Part shown: piece by piece, positions 1 to 5,285 of the stretch
How the letters are laid out: every line of letters begins with the position of its first letter
Numbering within the stretch: the stretch's first letter is position 1
Origin: an uncultured Clostridia bacterium
Lineage (GTDB): Bacteria; Bacillota; Clostridia; Oscillospirales; Acutalibacteraceae
Direction: 5' to 3'
DNA: 7,321 bases
NCBI GenBank assembly: GCA_937901145.1
Contig: CALCHE010000155.1
Coordinates: 1 to 7,321 of the forward strand
The notes under the pieces: generated by a model
Databases searched by the model: none
What the model saw: the letters and a program-made list of their open reading frames with translations, nothing else
What the model was told of the DNA's origin: nothing
Program-made: the position numbers and the translations under genes

Positions 1-40
1 AAAGAGATTATTCGAGAGAATAGTCTCTTTTATTTTTTTT
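1..40 (+). terminator. Rho-independent terminator of an upstream gene
   Basis: A 13-bp inverted repeat (arms 1-13 and 18-30, one G-U wobble) closes on a GAGA tetraloop and is followed by a T-rich tract at 31-40. This is a textbook intrinsic terminator on the plus strand. The gene it serves lies to the left of the window and is not visible. Confidence 0.9.
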
Positions 41-110
41 ACGGCCGATTACTCGTCTCTGGGGGTGGGTGGTATTTTTTCATCGAAAGATTATAATTTT
101 TCTTTAAGTA

Positions 111-140
111 TTGAAATTATGCAAAATATTATGATATACT
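111..140 (+). promoter_or_regulatory. Candidate distal promoter of the thioredoxin gene
   Basis: TTGAAA (111-116) and TATACT (135-140) are separated by 18 bp. TGA directly before the -10 box makes it an extended -10. The predicted start is near 147, giving a leader of about 85 nt before the ATG at 231. Confidence 0.6.
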
Positions 141-157
141 AACATTACCGACCAAGC

Positions 158-188
158 TTTACTGATAAATATCATATCTTGGTATAAT
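158..188 (+). promoter_or_regulatory. Candidate proximal promoter of the thioredoxin gene
   Basis: TGGTATAAT (180-188) is a perfect extended -10 element. Only a weak -35 (TTTACT, 158-163) lies upstream, at 19-bp spacing, so recognition would rest mainly on the extended -10. The -10 overlaps the right arm of a small dyad (ACCAAG 151-156 / CTTGGT 178-183), which could be an operator. This may be the main promoter or a second one beside 111-140. Confidence 0.5.
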
Positions 189-230
189 CGGGTGAAAAAA
201 GTCAAATTTATCATATAAGGAGGATTTTTT

Positions 231-554
231 ATGTCATATATCGAACTTGATTCAATGAATTTCGCAGAGGAAGTAACCAAGGAAACTAAAATGCCTGTTC
301 TCGTGGATTTCTGGGCTCCCTGGTGTCAGCCCTGTATGATGCTCGGTCCTGTTATTGAGGAGCTTGCCGATGAGCTTGACGGTGAGGTCAAAGTGTGTAA
401 GCTTAACTGCGATGAAGAAAACGAATATGCTATTATGATGGGTATTATGTCCATTCCCTGTCTTGTGCTTTTTGTGGACGGACAGGAAAAGGAGAGACTC
501 GTAGGTCTTCATACCAAGGAAGAAATCATCGATTTCATAAATGCTAATAAATAA
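231..554 (+). CDS. trxA: Thioredoxin with a WCQPC active site
   Basis: A 107-residue thioredoxin, the usual length for the family, expected to be a cytosolic dithiol-disulfide oxidoreductase recycled by thioredoxin reductase. The active site is WCQPC (Trp31, Cys32, Cys35), with Gln where classical thioredoxins have Gly. The buried Asp26, Pro40 and the cis-proline of the SIP motif (Pro76) are all present. Three further cysteines stand out: Cys56, Cys60, and Cys77 right after the cis-proline, where Thr is usual. The start is firm: AAGGAGG at 217-223 lies 7 nt before the ATG. The gene is a single-gene unit between its own promoters and a terminator. The fold is certain. Whether it is the cell's main TrxA or a specialised thioredoxin-like protein is open because of the Q substitution and extra cysteines. 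Confidence 0.93.
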   Translation: MSYIELDSMNFAEEVTKETKMPVLVDFWAPWCQPCMMLGPVIEELADELDGEVKVCKLNCDEENEYAIMMGIMSIPCLVLFVDGQEKERLVGLHTKEEIIDFINANK

Positions 555-565
555 CATCTGATTAT

Positions 566-600
566 AAAAGGCAGTTTCTTAATTCAGGAAACTGCCTTTT
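566..600 (+). terminator. Terminator of the thioredoxin gene
   Basis: A perfect 13-bp inverted repeat (566-578 / 588-600) with a 9-nt loop begins 11 bp after the stop codon. The right arm ends in TTTT and is followed by AATATATT. The arms are A/T-ended on both sides, so it may also stop transcripts coming from rpmB. Confidence 0.85.
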
Positions 601-611
601 AATATATTAAT

Positions 612-647
612 GAAAAGAAAAAAGGACTCTCTCTTCTGAGAAAGTCC
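612..647 (-). terminator. Terminator of rpmB
   Basis: Arms 624-633 and 638-647 form a 10-bp stem with one wobble pair and a 4-nt loop. On the minus strand the stem is followed by six T, one C and four more T. It lies just after the rpmB stop codon, so the convergent trxA and rpmB genes each have their own terminator. Confidence 0.85.
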
Positions 648-669
648 AAGGATTACCGATATACTAAAA

Positions 670-858
670 TCAGATAGCGCGAGTAACCTTACCTGAACGT
701 AAGCAACGTGTGCAAGCGTAAACTCTTTTGGGTGAGCCATTTACGATAGCCTTTACACGCTTAACGTTGGGTTTCCATGTTCTGTTAGAACGTCTGTGTG
801 AGTGGGAAACTTTGATGCCGAAAGCAACATCTTTACCGCAATATTCGCATTTTGCCAT
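670..858 (-). CDS. rpmB: 50S ribosomal protein L28 (bL28)
   Basis: A 62-residue L28, a component of the large ribosomal subunit. The start is set at the Met of MAKCEYCGK, which matches the family's N terminus; AAGGAGG (complement of 867-873) lies 8 nt upstream. A longer reading from 888 would add ten non-homologous residues and include the ribosome-binding site, so it is rejected. The core SHSHRRSNRTWKPN (18-31) is the family hallmark. Two CxxC pairs (Cys4/Cys7 and Cys49/Cys52) make this the zinc-binding (C+) paralogue type. The gene stands alone, divergent from recA and convergent with trxA, with its own promoter and terminator. Confidence 0.97.
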   Translation of the reverse strand: MAKCEYCGKDVAFGIKVSHSHRRSNRTWKPNVKRVKAIVNGSPKRVYACTRCLRSGKVTRAI

Positions 859-903
859 GTACCGCACCTCCTTAAAATAATTAAACATACATAAGCAGAA
901 GAT

Positions 904-932
904 ATAATAGCAGAAAAGAAAGGAAAATGCAA
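904..932 (-). promoter_or_regulatory. Candidate promoter of rpmB
   Basis: Read on the minus strand, TTGCAT (932-927) and TATTAT (909-904) are 17 bp apart. The upstream DNA is strongly A/T-rich and could act as an UP element. The -35 keeps only the TTG. Spacing and position, about 45 bp before the start codon, fit. Confidence 0.5.
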
Positions 933-998
933 GTGTTTTTTGAAAATATTTTAATTTATTTTTTTGAAGTCATTTTTTAATCTATTTTAAAAAAACTG

Positions 999-1028
999 TT
1001 GACTTTTTTATTTTAAATAATGTATAAT
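999..1028 (+). promoter_or_regulatory. recA promoter
   Basis: TTGACT (999-1004) and a consensus TATAAT (1023-1028) are 18 bp apart, preceded by A/T-rich DNA. The predicted start is near 1035, immediately before the LexA box and about 33 nt before the recA ATG. This is the only clear promoter for recA-recX-rimO. Confidence 0.85.
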
Positions 1029-1036
1029 AAGCTCAT

Positions 1037-1050
1037 CGAACATTTGTACG
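1037..1050 (+). promoter_or_regulatory. LexA (SOS) operator of recA
   Basis: CGAACATTTGTACG matches the Bacillus/Clostridium LexA (DinR) box CGAACRNRYGTTYG at all but two positions. Its core is GAAC-N4-GTAC, one base off GAAC-N4-GTTC. It sits at the predicted transcription start, where a bound repressor would block initiation. recA is the classic SOS gene, which supports the call. Confidence 0.85.
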
Positions 1051-1067
1051 ACACGGAGGAAAATTTT

Positions 1068-2180
1068 ATGGCAGATAAAAACAGTGCATTGAACGCCGCT
1101 CTGGCGCAGATAGAAAAGCAGTACGGTAAAGGTGCCGTTATGAGACTCGGTCAGACTACGGAAATGAATGTGGAGGCTATTTCCACGGGTTCACTCGGTC
1201 TTGACCTCGCTACAGGTATCGGCGGACTTCCTAAGGGCAGAATAGTAGAAATCTACGGTCCTGAGTCTTCAGGTAAGACTACTCTCGCACTTCACTGTAT
1301 CGCTGAAGCACAGAAGGCAGGCGGTGAGGCGGCATTTATCGATGCTGAGCACGCTCTCGACCCTGTATATGCCAAAGGCCTCGGTGTCGATGTTGACTCT
1401 CTTCTCGTTTCACAGCCCGATAACGGTGAGGATGCTCTTTCTATTACTGAAGCACTTGCACGTTCGGGAGCTCTCGATGTTATCGTAGTTGACTCCGTAG
1501 CAGCTCTCGTTCCCAGAGCTGAAATCGAGGGAGAAATGGGCGACAGTCATGTGGGTCTTCACGCCCGTCTCATGTCACAGGCTCTCAGAAAAATCACCAG
1601 CGTAGTGGCTAAGTCTAATACTCTCGTCATCTTTATCAATCAGCTGCGTGAAAAGGTAGGCGTAGTTTACGGTAATCCTGAGGTAACCACAGGTGGACGC
1701 GCTCTCAAATTCTATTCATCTGTCAGAATTGATGTCAGAAAGATCGAGCAGTTAAAGGCTACCGGTAATGAATTTATCGGTGCCAGAACCCGTGCTAAGG
1801 TAGTAAAAAATAAGGTGGCTCCTCCCTTTAAAGAGGCTGAGTTTGACATTATGTACGGTACAGGTATCTCTAAATTCGGCGAAATTGTAGACCTTGGTGT
1901 TAAGTTTGACATCATTAAAAAGAGCGGTGCCTGGTTCTCTTACGGTGAAACCCGTCTCGGACAGGGCAGAGATAATGTAAAAATTCTTCTTCAGAAGGAA
2001 AAATCACTCTGTGCGGAAATCGAAAATAAAATCCGCGACTGTGTTAAAAAGCTCAAGGATGAAAAGTCAGGCACAGATAAGGAAGAAAAAGAGCCTGAAA
2101 TTTTCGTGCCTACACCGATTAAAAGAAGTCCGTCAAGCGTCAGAGCGAGAATCGATATCGCTGTAGACGATGATGATTAA
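1068..2180 (+). CDS. recA: Recombinase RecA
   Basis: RecA forms ATP-dependent filaments on single-stranded DNA, catalyses strand exchange, and triggers LexA self-cleavage. The 370-residue protein has Walker A GPESSGKTT (64-72), catalytic Glu94, Walker B ending at Asp142 (VIVVDS), loop L1 near 154-163, and loop L2 beginning at NQLREK with Gln192 and NPEVTTGG (203-210). The C-terminal tail is charged and ends in four Asp, as expected of the regulatory tail; it is somewhat longer than in E. coli. The start is the Met of MADKNSALNAAL, with GGAGGA at 1055-1060 and 7-nt spacing. An in-frame ATG at 1020 overlaps the -10 box and lies upstream of the predicted transcription start, so it cannot be used from this promoter. 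The gene is first in a recA-recX-rimO operon under LexA control. Confidence 0.98.
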   Translation: MADKNSALNAALAQIEKQYGKGAVMRLGQTTEMNVEAISTGSLGLDLATGIGGLPKGRIVEIYGPESSGKTTLALHCIAEAQKAGGEAAFIDAEHALDPVYAKGLGVDVDSLLVSQPDNGEDALSITEALARSGALDVIVVDSVAALVPRAEIEGEMGDSHVGLHARLMSQALRKITSVVAKSNTLVIFINQLREKVGVVYGNPEVTTGGRALKFYSSVRIDVRKIEQLKATGNEFIGARTRAKVVKNKVAPPFKEAEFDIMYGTGISKFGEIVDLGVKFDIIKKSGAWFSYGETRLGQGRDNVKILLQKEKSLCAEIENKIRDCVKKLKDEKSGTDKEEKEPEIFVPTPIKRSPSSVRARIDIAVDDDD

Positions 2181-2192
2181 TAATATATAATA

Positions 2193-2822
2193 ATGAAACT
2201 TAATTTCAAAGAAGGCAAAGGCGATAAAATCCATGTTCTTGTCGACGGTGAATATTATTTCACTGTTGACAAGGCTTATTTTGCTGTTATGGGAATTTAT
2301 CAGGGTAAAGAGGTCAGCAGAGAAGAGCTTGTCCTTTTGGGTGAAAATGCAGAAAAACGCCGTGCCTATAACTGTGCTGTCAGCTATCTTTCGCGCCGTG
2401 ACCATTCGGCTAAAGAATTACTGCTTAAGCTCCGACAGAAGGGTTACGGAGAAAGTGCCGAATATGCTGTGGAGAAGCTCTGCAGCGAGGGCTATGTGGA
2501 TGATGAACGTTTCGCACGTATGTATGTCAGAGAGCTGATAAATATAAAAAAATACGGCAGAAGGCGAATAGAGCAGGAGCTTTACCGTAAGGGTGTGGAC
2601 AGGGAGATTATTTCTTTTGTCCTCGAAGAAGCTGATTTCGGTGAGGATGAGCTCTGTGCACTTATTAACAGAAAATATCTCCGCCTTCTTTCCGACGAAA
2701 AAGGAATAAAGAAAACCGTGGCTTCTCTTATGAGAATGGGCTATTCTTTCAGTGAGATTAAGTCCGCTTTTAACAAGATTGCTGAGGATGAAGAATATAA
2801 TTTAGAGGTGTCCGATGAATAA
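2193..2822 (+). CDS. recX: RecA-modulating regulatory protein RecX
   Basis: RecX binds RecA filaments and limits or remodels their activity. The 209-residue protein has an N-terminal basic/beta region (VLVDGEYYFTVD) followed by helical repeats. Typical family stretches are visible: SYLSRRDHSAKELLLKL (about 64-80), GYVDDERFARMYVREL (about 97-112) and KKYGRRRIEQELYRKG (about 116-131). It starts 12 bp after recA, as is usual for recX. The gap is entirely A/T with no recognisable Shine-Dalgarno sequence, so translation probably depends on coupling to recA and should be weak. The last 8 bp overlap rimO. Length and alignment with the family support this start. Confidence 0.92.
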   Translation: MKLNFKEGKGDKIHVLVDGEYYFTVDKAYFAVMGIYQGKEVSREELVLLGENAEKRRAYNCAVSYLSRRDHSAKELLLKLRQKGYGESAEYAVEKLCSEGYVDDERFARMYVRELINIKKYGRRRIEQELYRKGVDREIISFVLEEADFGEDELCALINRKYLRLLSDEKGIKKTVASLMRMGYSFSEIKSAFNKIAEDEEYNLEVSDE

Positions 2823-4140
2823 AATAGGAATGATTTCGTTAGGCTGTCCGAAAAATCAGGTCGATGCAGAAATGCTTCTCTCTTCACTTTGTGACGAGGG
2901 CTTTGAGATTGTGCCCGAAGCTGAGCAGGCTGATGTAGTGATTATCAATACCTGCGGCTTTATAGACGATGCGAAGAAAGAGGCGATAGACAATATACTC
3001 TATGCCGCCGAGCTTAAAAATGACGGTATAATCAAGGGTATAGTTGTCACAGGTTGCCTTGCCGAAAGATATAAGGAAGAGGTAATGAACGAAATTCCCG
3101 AGGTAGATGCCTGTATCGGTATCGGTGCCAACGGAAAAATAGCTGAGGTGTGCAGAAATGTCCTGAAAGGGGACAAATGCGCTCTTTTCCCGTCCAAGTA
3201 TGATCTTTCTCTTGACGGTGGCAGACTGCTCACCACACCCCCTCATTGGGCTTATCTGAAGATAGCAGAGGGCTGTTCGAACTGCTGTACCTACTGTGCC
3301 ATTCCTTCTATCCGAGGCAAATTTAGAAGCCGCACTATGGAAAGTATAATAGCCGAAGCAGAAGACCTTGCCAAAGGTGGCATAAAGGAGCTTATCGTCG
3401 TGGCACAGGATACCACACGCTACGGTATCGACCTTTACGGTGAATATAAGCTTCCTTCACTTCTCAGAGAGCTGTGTAAAATCGATGGCATCGAGTGGAT
3501 AAGAATACTTTACTGCTATCCCGAATGTATGACCGACGAGCTTATCGATACTATCGCTGAAGAAGATAAAATCTGCAATTATATTGACCTTCCTTTACAG
3601 CACGCAGACGGTGAAATCTTGAAGAAAATGAACCGTCGAGGCTCTGCAGATGAGCTTACAGCACTTATCAGAAAGATAAGAGCGAAAATTCCCGATGTGG
3701 TTCTCCGTACCACATTTATTACAGGTTTTCCCGGGGAAAGCGACGAGCAGTTTGAAACTCTCGCTGAATTCATAAAGGAAAATCAGTTCGACCGTCTCGG
3801 TTGTTTTGCCTATTCTCCCGAAGAGGGAACCTTAGCTGCGAAAATGGACGGACAGCTTGATGACGAAATAAAAAATCACCGTGCCGAAATCATTATGCAG
3901 CAGCAGTATGAGATTTTCTCCCGTAAGCAGGAAAGCAGAATCGGTACGGAAATGACCGTAATAGTTGACGGCTTCGATGAGGATAATATGCTTTATATGG
4001 GTAGAACCTATATGGACTCGCCTGAAATTGATACGAATGTTATTATTTCCACTGAGGATGAGCTTTATCAGGGTCAGTTCATCAGAGTGAAGATCATCGC
4101 TGTGGATGACTGCGACCTTGTGGGTGAAAAGTTAAATTAA
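2815..4140 (+). CDS. rimO: Ribosomal protein S12 methylthiotransferase RimO
   Basis: RimO is a radical-SAM enzyme that adds a methylthio group to the conserved aspartate of ribosomal protein S12, using two 4Fe-4S clusters. The 441-residue protein is of normal length. The N-terminal UPF0004 domain holds the three cluster cysteines Cys11 (in LGCPKN, the RimO-type form), Cys47 (NTCGF) and Cys81 (TGCLAERY). The radical-SAM motif is Cys154-x3-Cys158-x2-Cys161 within EGCSNCCTYCAIPSIRG. A TRAM-like domain fills about the last 65 residues. LGCPKN and the AEGC context favour RimO over MiaB or MtaB. AGAGG at 2804-2808 lies 6 nt before the ATG, inside recX; the 8-bp overlap implies translational coupling. 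It is the last gene of the SOS-controlled operon. Confidence 0.95.
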   Translation: MNKIGMISLGCPKNQVDAEMLLSSLCDEGFEIVPEAEQADVVIINTCGFIDDAKKEAIDNILYAAELKNDGIIKGIVVTGCLAERYKEEVMNEIPEVDACIGIGANGKIAEVCRNVLKGDKCALFPSKYDLSLDGGRLLTTPPHWAYLKIAEGCSNCCTYCAIPSIRGKFRSRTMESIIAEAEDLAKGGIKELIVVAQDTTRYGIDLYGEYKLPSLLRELCKIDGIEWIRILYCYPECMTDELIDTIAEEDKICNYIDLPLQHADGEILKKMNRRGSADELTALIRKIRAKIPDVVLRTTFITGFPGESDEQFETLAEFIKENQFDRLGCFAYSPEEGTLAAKMDGQLDDEIKNHRAEIIMQQQYEIFSRKQESRIGTEMTVIVDGFDEDNMLYMGRTYMDSPEIDTNVIISTEDELYQGQFIRVKIIAVDDCDLVGEKLN

Positions 4141-4324
4141 TTCGCAATTCTCAATGTGCAATGCACAAACGCGGAGAAGCTTTATTGAATGAACAAATGA
4201 AGCACCGTCAAATAAATACATTGATTACGTAGGGACACGGCTTGCCGTGTCCGCTTTATTCGGCAACTAAAAAATTAAATCTGATTTTAAGTGGTTTCAT
4301 TAGTATGTATCAGAGGTGAAATAT
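4141..4324. other. Intergenic region after rimO with short palindromes
   Basis: This stretch separates rimO from the next gene and has no credible ORF. It contains TGTGCA-A-TGCACA (4155-4167), a stronger GC-rich palindrome listed separately (4233-4252), and A/T-rich DNA before the next ribosome-binding site. I see no clear sigma-A promoter; the gene at 4325 may have a poor one here or depend on read-through. Confidence 0.5.
4233..4252 (+). repeat. GC-rich palindrome, REP-like or weak terminator
   Basis: GGACACGGC-TT-GCCGTGTCC is a perfect 9-bp inverted repeat, flanked by GTAG on the left and GCTTTATT on the right. It is markedly more GC-rich than its surroundings. From memory, sequences of the form GTAGGG-palindrome-CCG are scattered between genes in many clostridial genomes, so this may be one copy of a dispersed element. 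The following T-rich bases are too interrupted for a strong terminator, but it may partly end the recA-recX-rimO transcript. Confidence 0.55.
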
Positions 4325-4702
4325 ATGAATAAAAAAGTTAAAATTATTCTGTCAGCTCTTGCGGTGGTGATTGTTCTGTCAGCTTCTGCATTTTTAGCTT
4401 TACATAATATTCATTATGACATTATAGACGGTACTCCTTATACAGCAGATTGGATACTTGAAAACGGTATGTACAAAGTCGTACCGGTGATTACCGAGTA
4501 TGATGTAACATTTTATGTGGAAGATTATAACGGAAATCTGATTTATGAACCGAACCAACATTGGCGTGATTGGGATTTCAAAAGCCTTAACATAGATGAA
4601 AATAATGTTATAACGGCTCATAGCGCTGATATGGGAATTTATGTCTATAAGGAAGATGGTAACGGATCTTTTTATCTTGCCGAGCCAATTTTTGATAAAT
4701 AA
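4325..4702 (+). CDS. Small membrane-anchored or exported protein of unknown function
   Basis: I do not recognise this family. The 125-residue product has a Lys-rich N terminus (MNKKVK), then a hydrophobic segment at about 7-26, then a soluble domain. The segment could be a signal peptide (A-S-A at 20-22 is a plausible signal-peptidase site) or an uncleaved anchor. There is no cysteine, so it is not a lipoprotein. The soluble part is rich in aromatic and acidic residues (TEYDVTFYVEDYNGNLIYEP, NVITAHSADMGIYVYKEDG) and looks like a small beta-rich extracytoplasmic domain. The ATG at 4325 is chosen because AGAGGTG (4312-4318) lies 6 nt upstream. A GTG at 4316 would overlap that site. No partner gene is adjacent, so context gives no function. 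Confidence 0.75.
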   Translation: MNKKVKIILSALAVVIVLSASAFLALHNIHYDIIDGTPYTADWILENGMYKVVPVITEYDVTFYVEDYNGNLIYEPNQHWRDWDFKSLNIDENNVITAHSADMGIYVYKEDGNGSFYLAEPIFDK

Positions 4703-4877
4703 TCTCTGGGCAGGATGGCTCATTCCGCCTTTTATTATTTTCAAACCGAAAATTAACCCTATCACAGGAGTGTGTCTTGCCCCTAAAAAAAATTATACAT
4801 GGGAAATTACTGATTTTTGCGCATTTTACGCAAAAAACACCCCGAAAACAGCAAAAAATAAATTGTGCTTTTTAACC

Positions 4878-4906
4878 TTGACAAGTGCAATTTTTTCGGC
4901 TAAACT
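4878..4906 (+). promoter_or_regulatory. Candidate promoter upstream of the hairpin and the DUF6291-like gene
   Basis: A consensus TTGACA (4878-4883) is followed after 17 bp by TAAACT (4901-4906), a moderate -10 box. The predicted start is about 4913, exactly the first base of the hairpin at 4913-4960. The A/T-rich sequence after 4906 also contains TAATAT and TATATA, but at poorer spacing. Confidence 0.55.
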
Positions 4907-4912
4907 TAATAT

Positions 4913-4973
4913 ATAGACAGTATTATTTCTGCGGATAAACACGCAGTCTGTACTGTCTATCTTCTCTTTTTTT
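4913..4973 (+). terminator. Two-tier hairpin with T-tract: terminator, attenuator or small RNA end
   Basis: The outer stem ATAGACAGTA/TACTGTCTAT (4913-4922 / 4951-4960) is a perfect 10 bp. Inside it lies CTGCG/CGCAG (4929-4933 / 4942-4946) with an 8-nt loop. CTTCTCTTTTTTT follows (4961-4973). It may terminate transcription from the gene at 4325. If the promoter at 4878-4906 is real, it would instead be a leader attenuator for the gene at 5007, or the body of a small RNA of about 60 nt. Confidence 0.6.
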
Positions 4974-5006
4974 GAGGGATAAAATCATTAAGAAAGGACG
5001 AAAAAT

Positions 5007-5285
5007 ATGAAACACGCCATGCTTATTCACCACGATTTCGAGCGTATGTTTGATATGCTTACCGATGAAGAATGCGGAAAGCTGCTTAAGGCAGTTCTGA
5101 AATATGACAAATATGACGAGGAGACTTATTTCGAAGACCGCTCACTGATGCTCTGCTACGACCGCATAATCGACTGCCTTGATAAAAATCATAAAAAATA
5201 CCAGGAAACCTGTCAGAAAAGAGTCGAAGCGGCAAAGAAAAGATGGGAAGATGTAAAGGAACAGAAAGCAGCATATTCGAGCTGA
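5007..5285 (+). CDS. Small DUF6291-like protein, probably truncated
   Basis: The 92-residue product resembles the N-terminal part of DUF6291-type proteins common in phages and mobile elements of Firmicutes. The resemblance is recalled, not searched. The shared pattern is F-x3-F-x2-L (DFERMFDML), EECGKLLKAVLKY, an acidic stretch, a middle helix (RIIDCL), and then KYQETCQKRVEAAKKRW near the C terminus. The function of this family is unknown to me. The start is supported by AAAGGA (4993-4998), 8 nt before the ATG. Relatives usually continue into a Lys/Asn/Asp-rich linker. Here a TGA stops the frame, yet the same frame beyond it encodes such a linker, suggesting truncation by a nonsense change. 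It stands alone with no other phage gene in view, so it may be a relic. Confidence 0.65.
   Translation: MKHAMLIHHDFERMFDMLTDEECGKLLKAVLKYDKYDEETYFEDRSLMLCYDRIIDCLDKNHKKYQETCQKRVEAAKKRWEDVKEQKAAYSS

Larger units (their letters stand above)
4703..5006. other. Non-coding stretch with promoter and hairpin
   Basis: About 300 bp without a credible gene. The first 150 bp show nothing clear except an 8-bp inverted repeat, TTTTTGCG/CGCAAAAA (4814-4821 / 4829-4836), with no T-tract. The second half holds an imperfect inverted repeat across a -35 box (4860-4870 / 4883-4893), a promoter-like pair (4878-4906), a two-tier hairpin with T-tract (4913-4973), and the ribosome-binding site AAAGGA (4993-4998) of the next gene. 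A plus-strand frame crossing 4641-4916 has no ribosome-binding site and begins inside the upstream gene. Confidence 0.5.

Noticed and set aside
61..72. G-rich run (gggggtgggtgg) as a G-quadruplex
   Set aside because: It lacks four separate runs of three G, and nothing nearby supplies the missing tract.
859..888. Ten-residue N-terminal extension of L28
   Set aside because: It includes the Shine-Dalgarno site and has no similarity to the conserved L28 N terminus, which begins MAKCEYCGK.
2186..2191. TATAAT between recA and recX as an internal promoter
   Set aside because: No acceptable -35 at 16-18 bp upstream, and a start from it would fall after the recX ATG.
4814..4836. Inverted repeat TTTTTGCG/CGCAAAAA as a terminator
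   Set aside because: Neither strand has a T-tract after the stem; the 3' arm itself ends in A on both strands.
4641..4916. Plus-strand frame of 91 codons overlapping the end of the small exported protein gene
   Set aside because: No ribosome-binding site, starts inside the upstream gene, and runs through A/T-rich non-coding DNA and a likely promoter. Composition is not protein-like.
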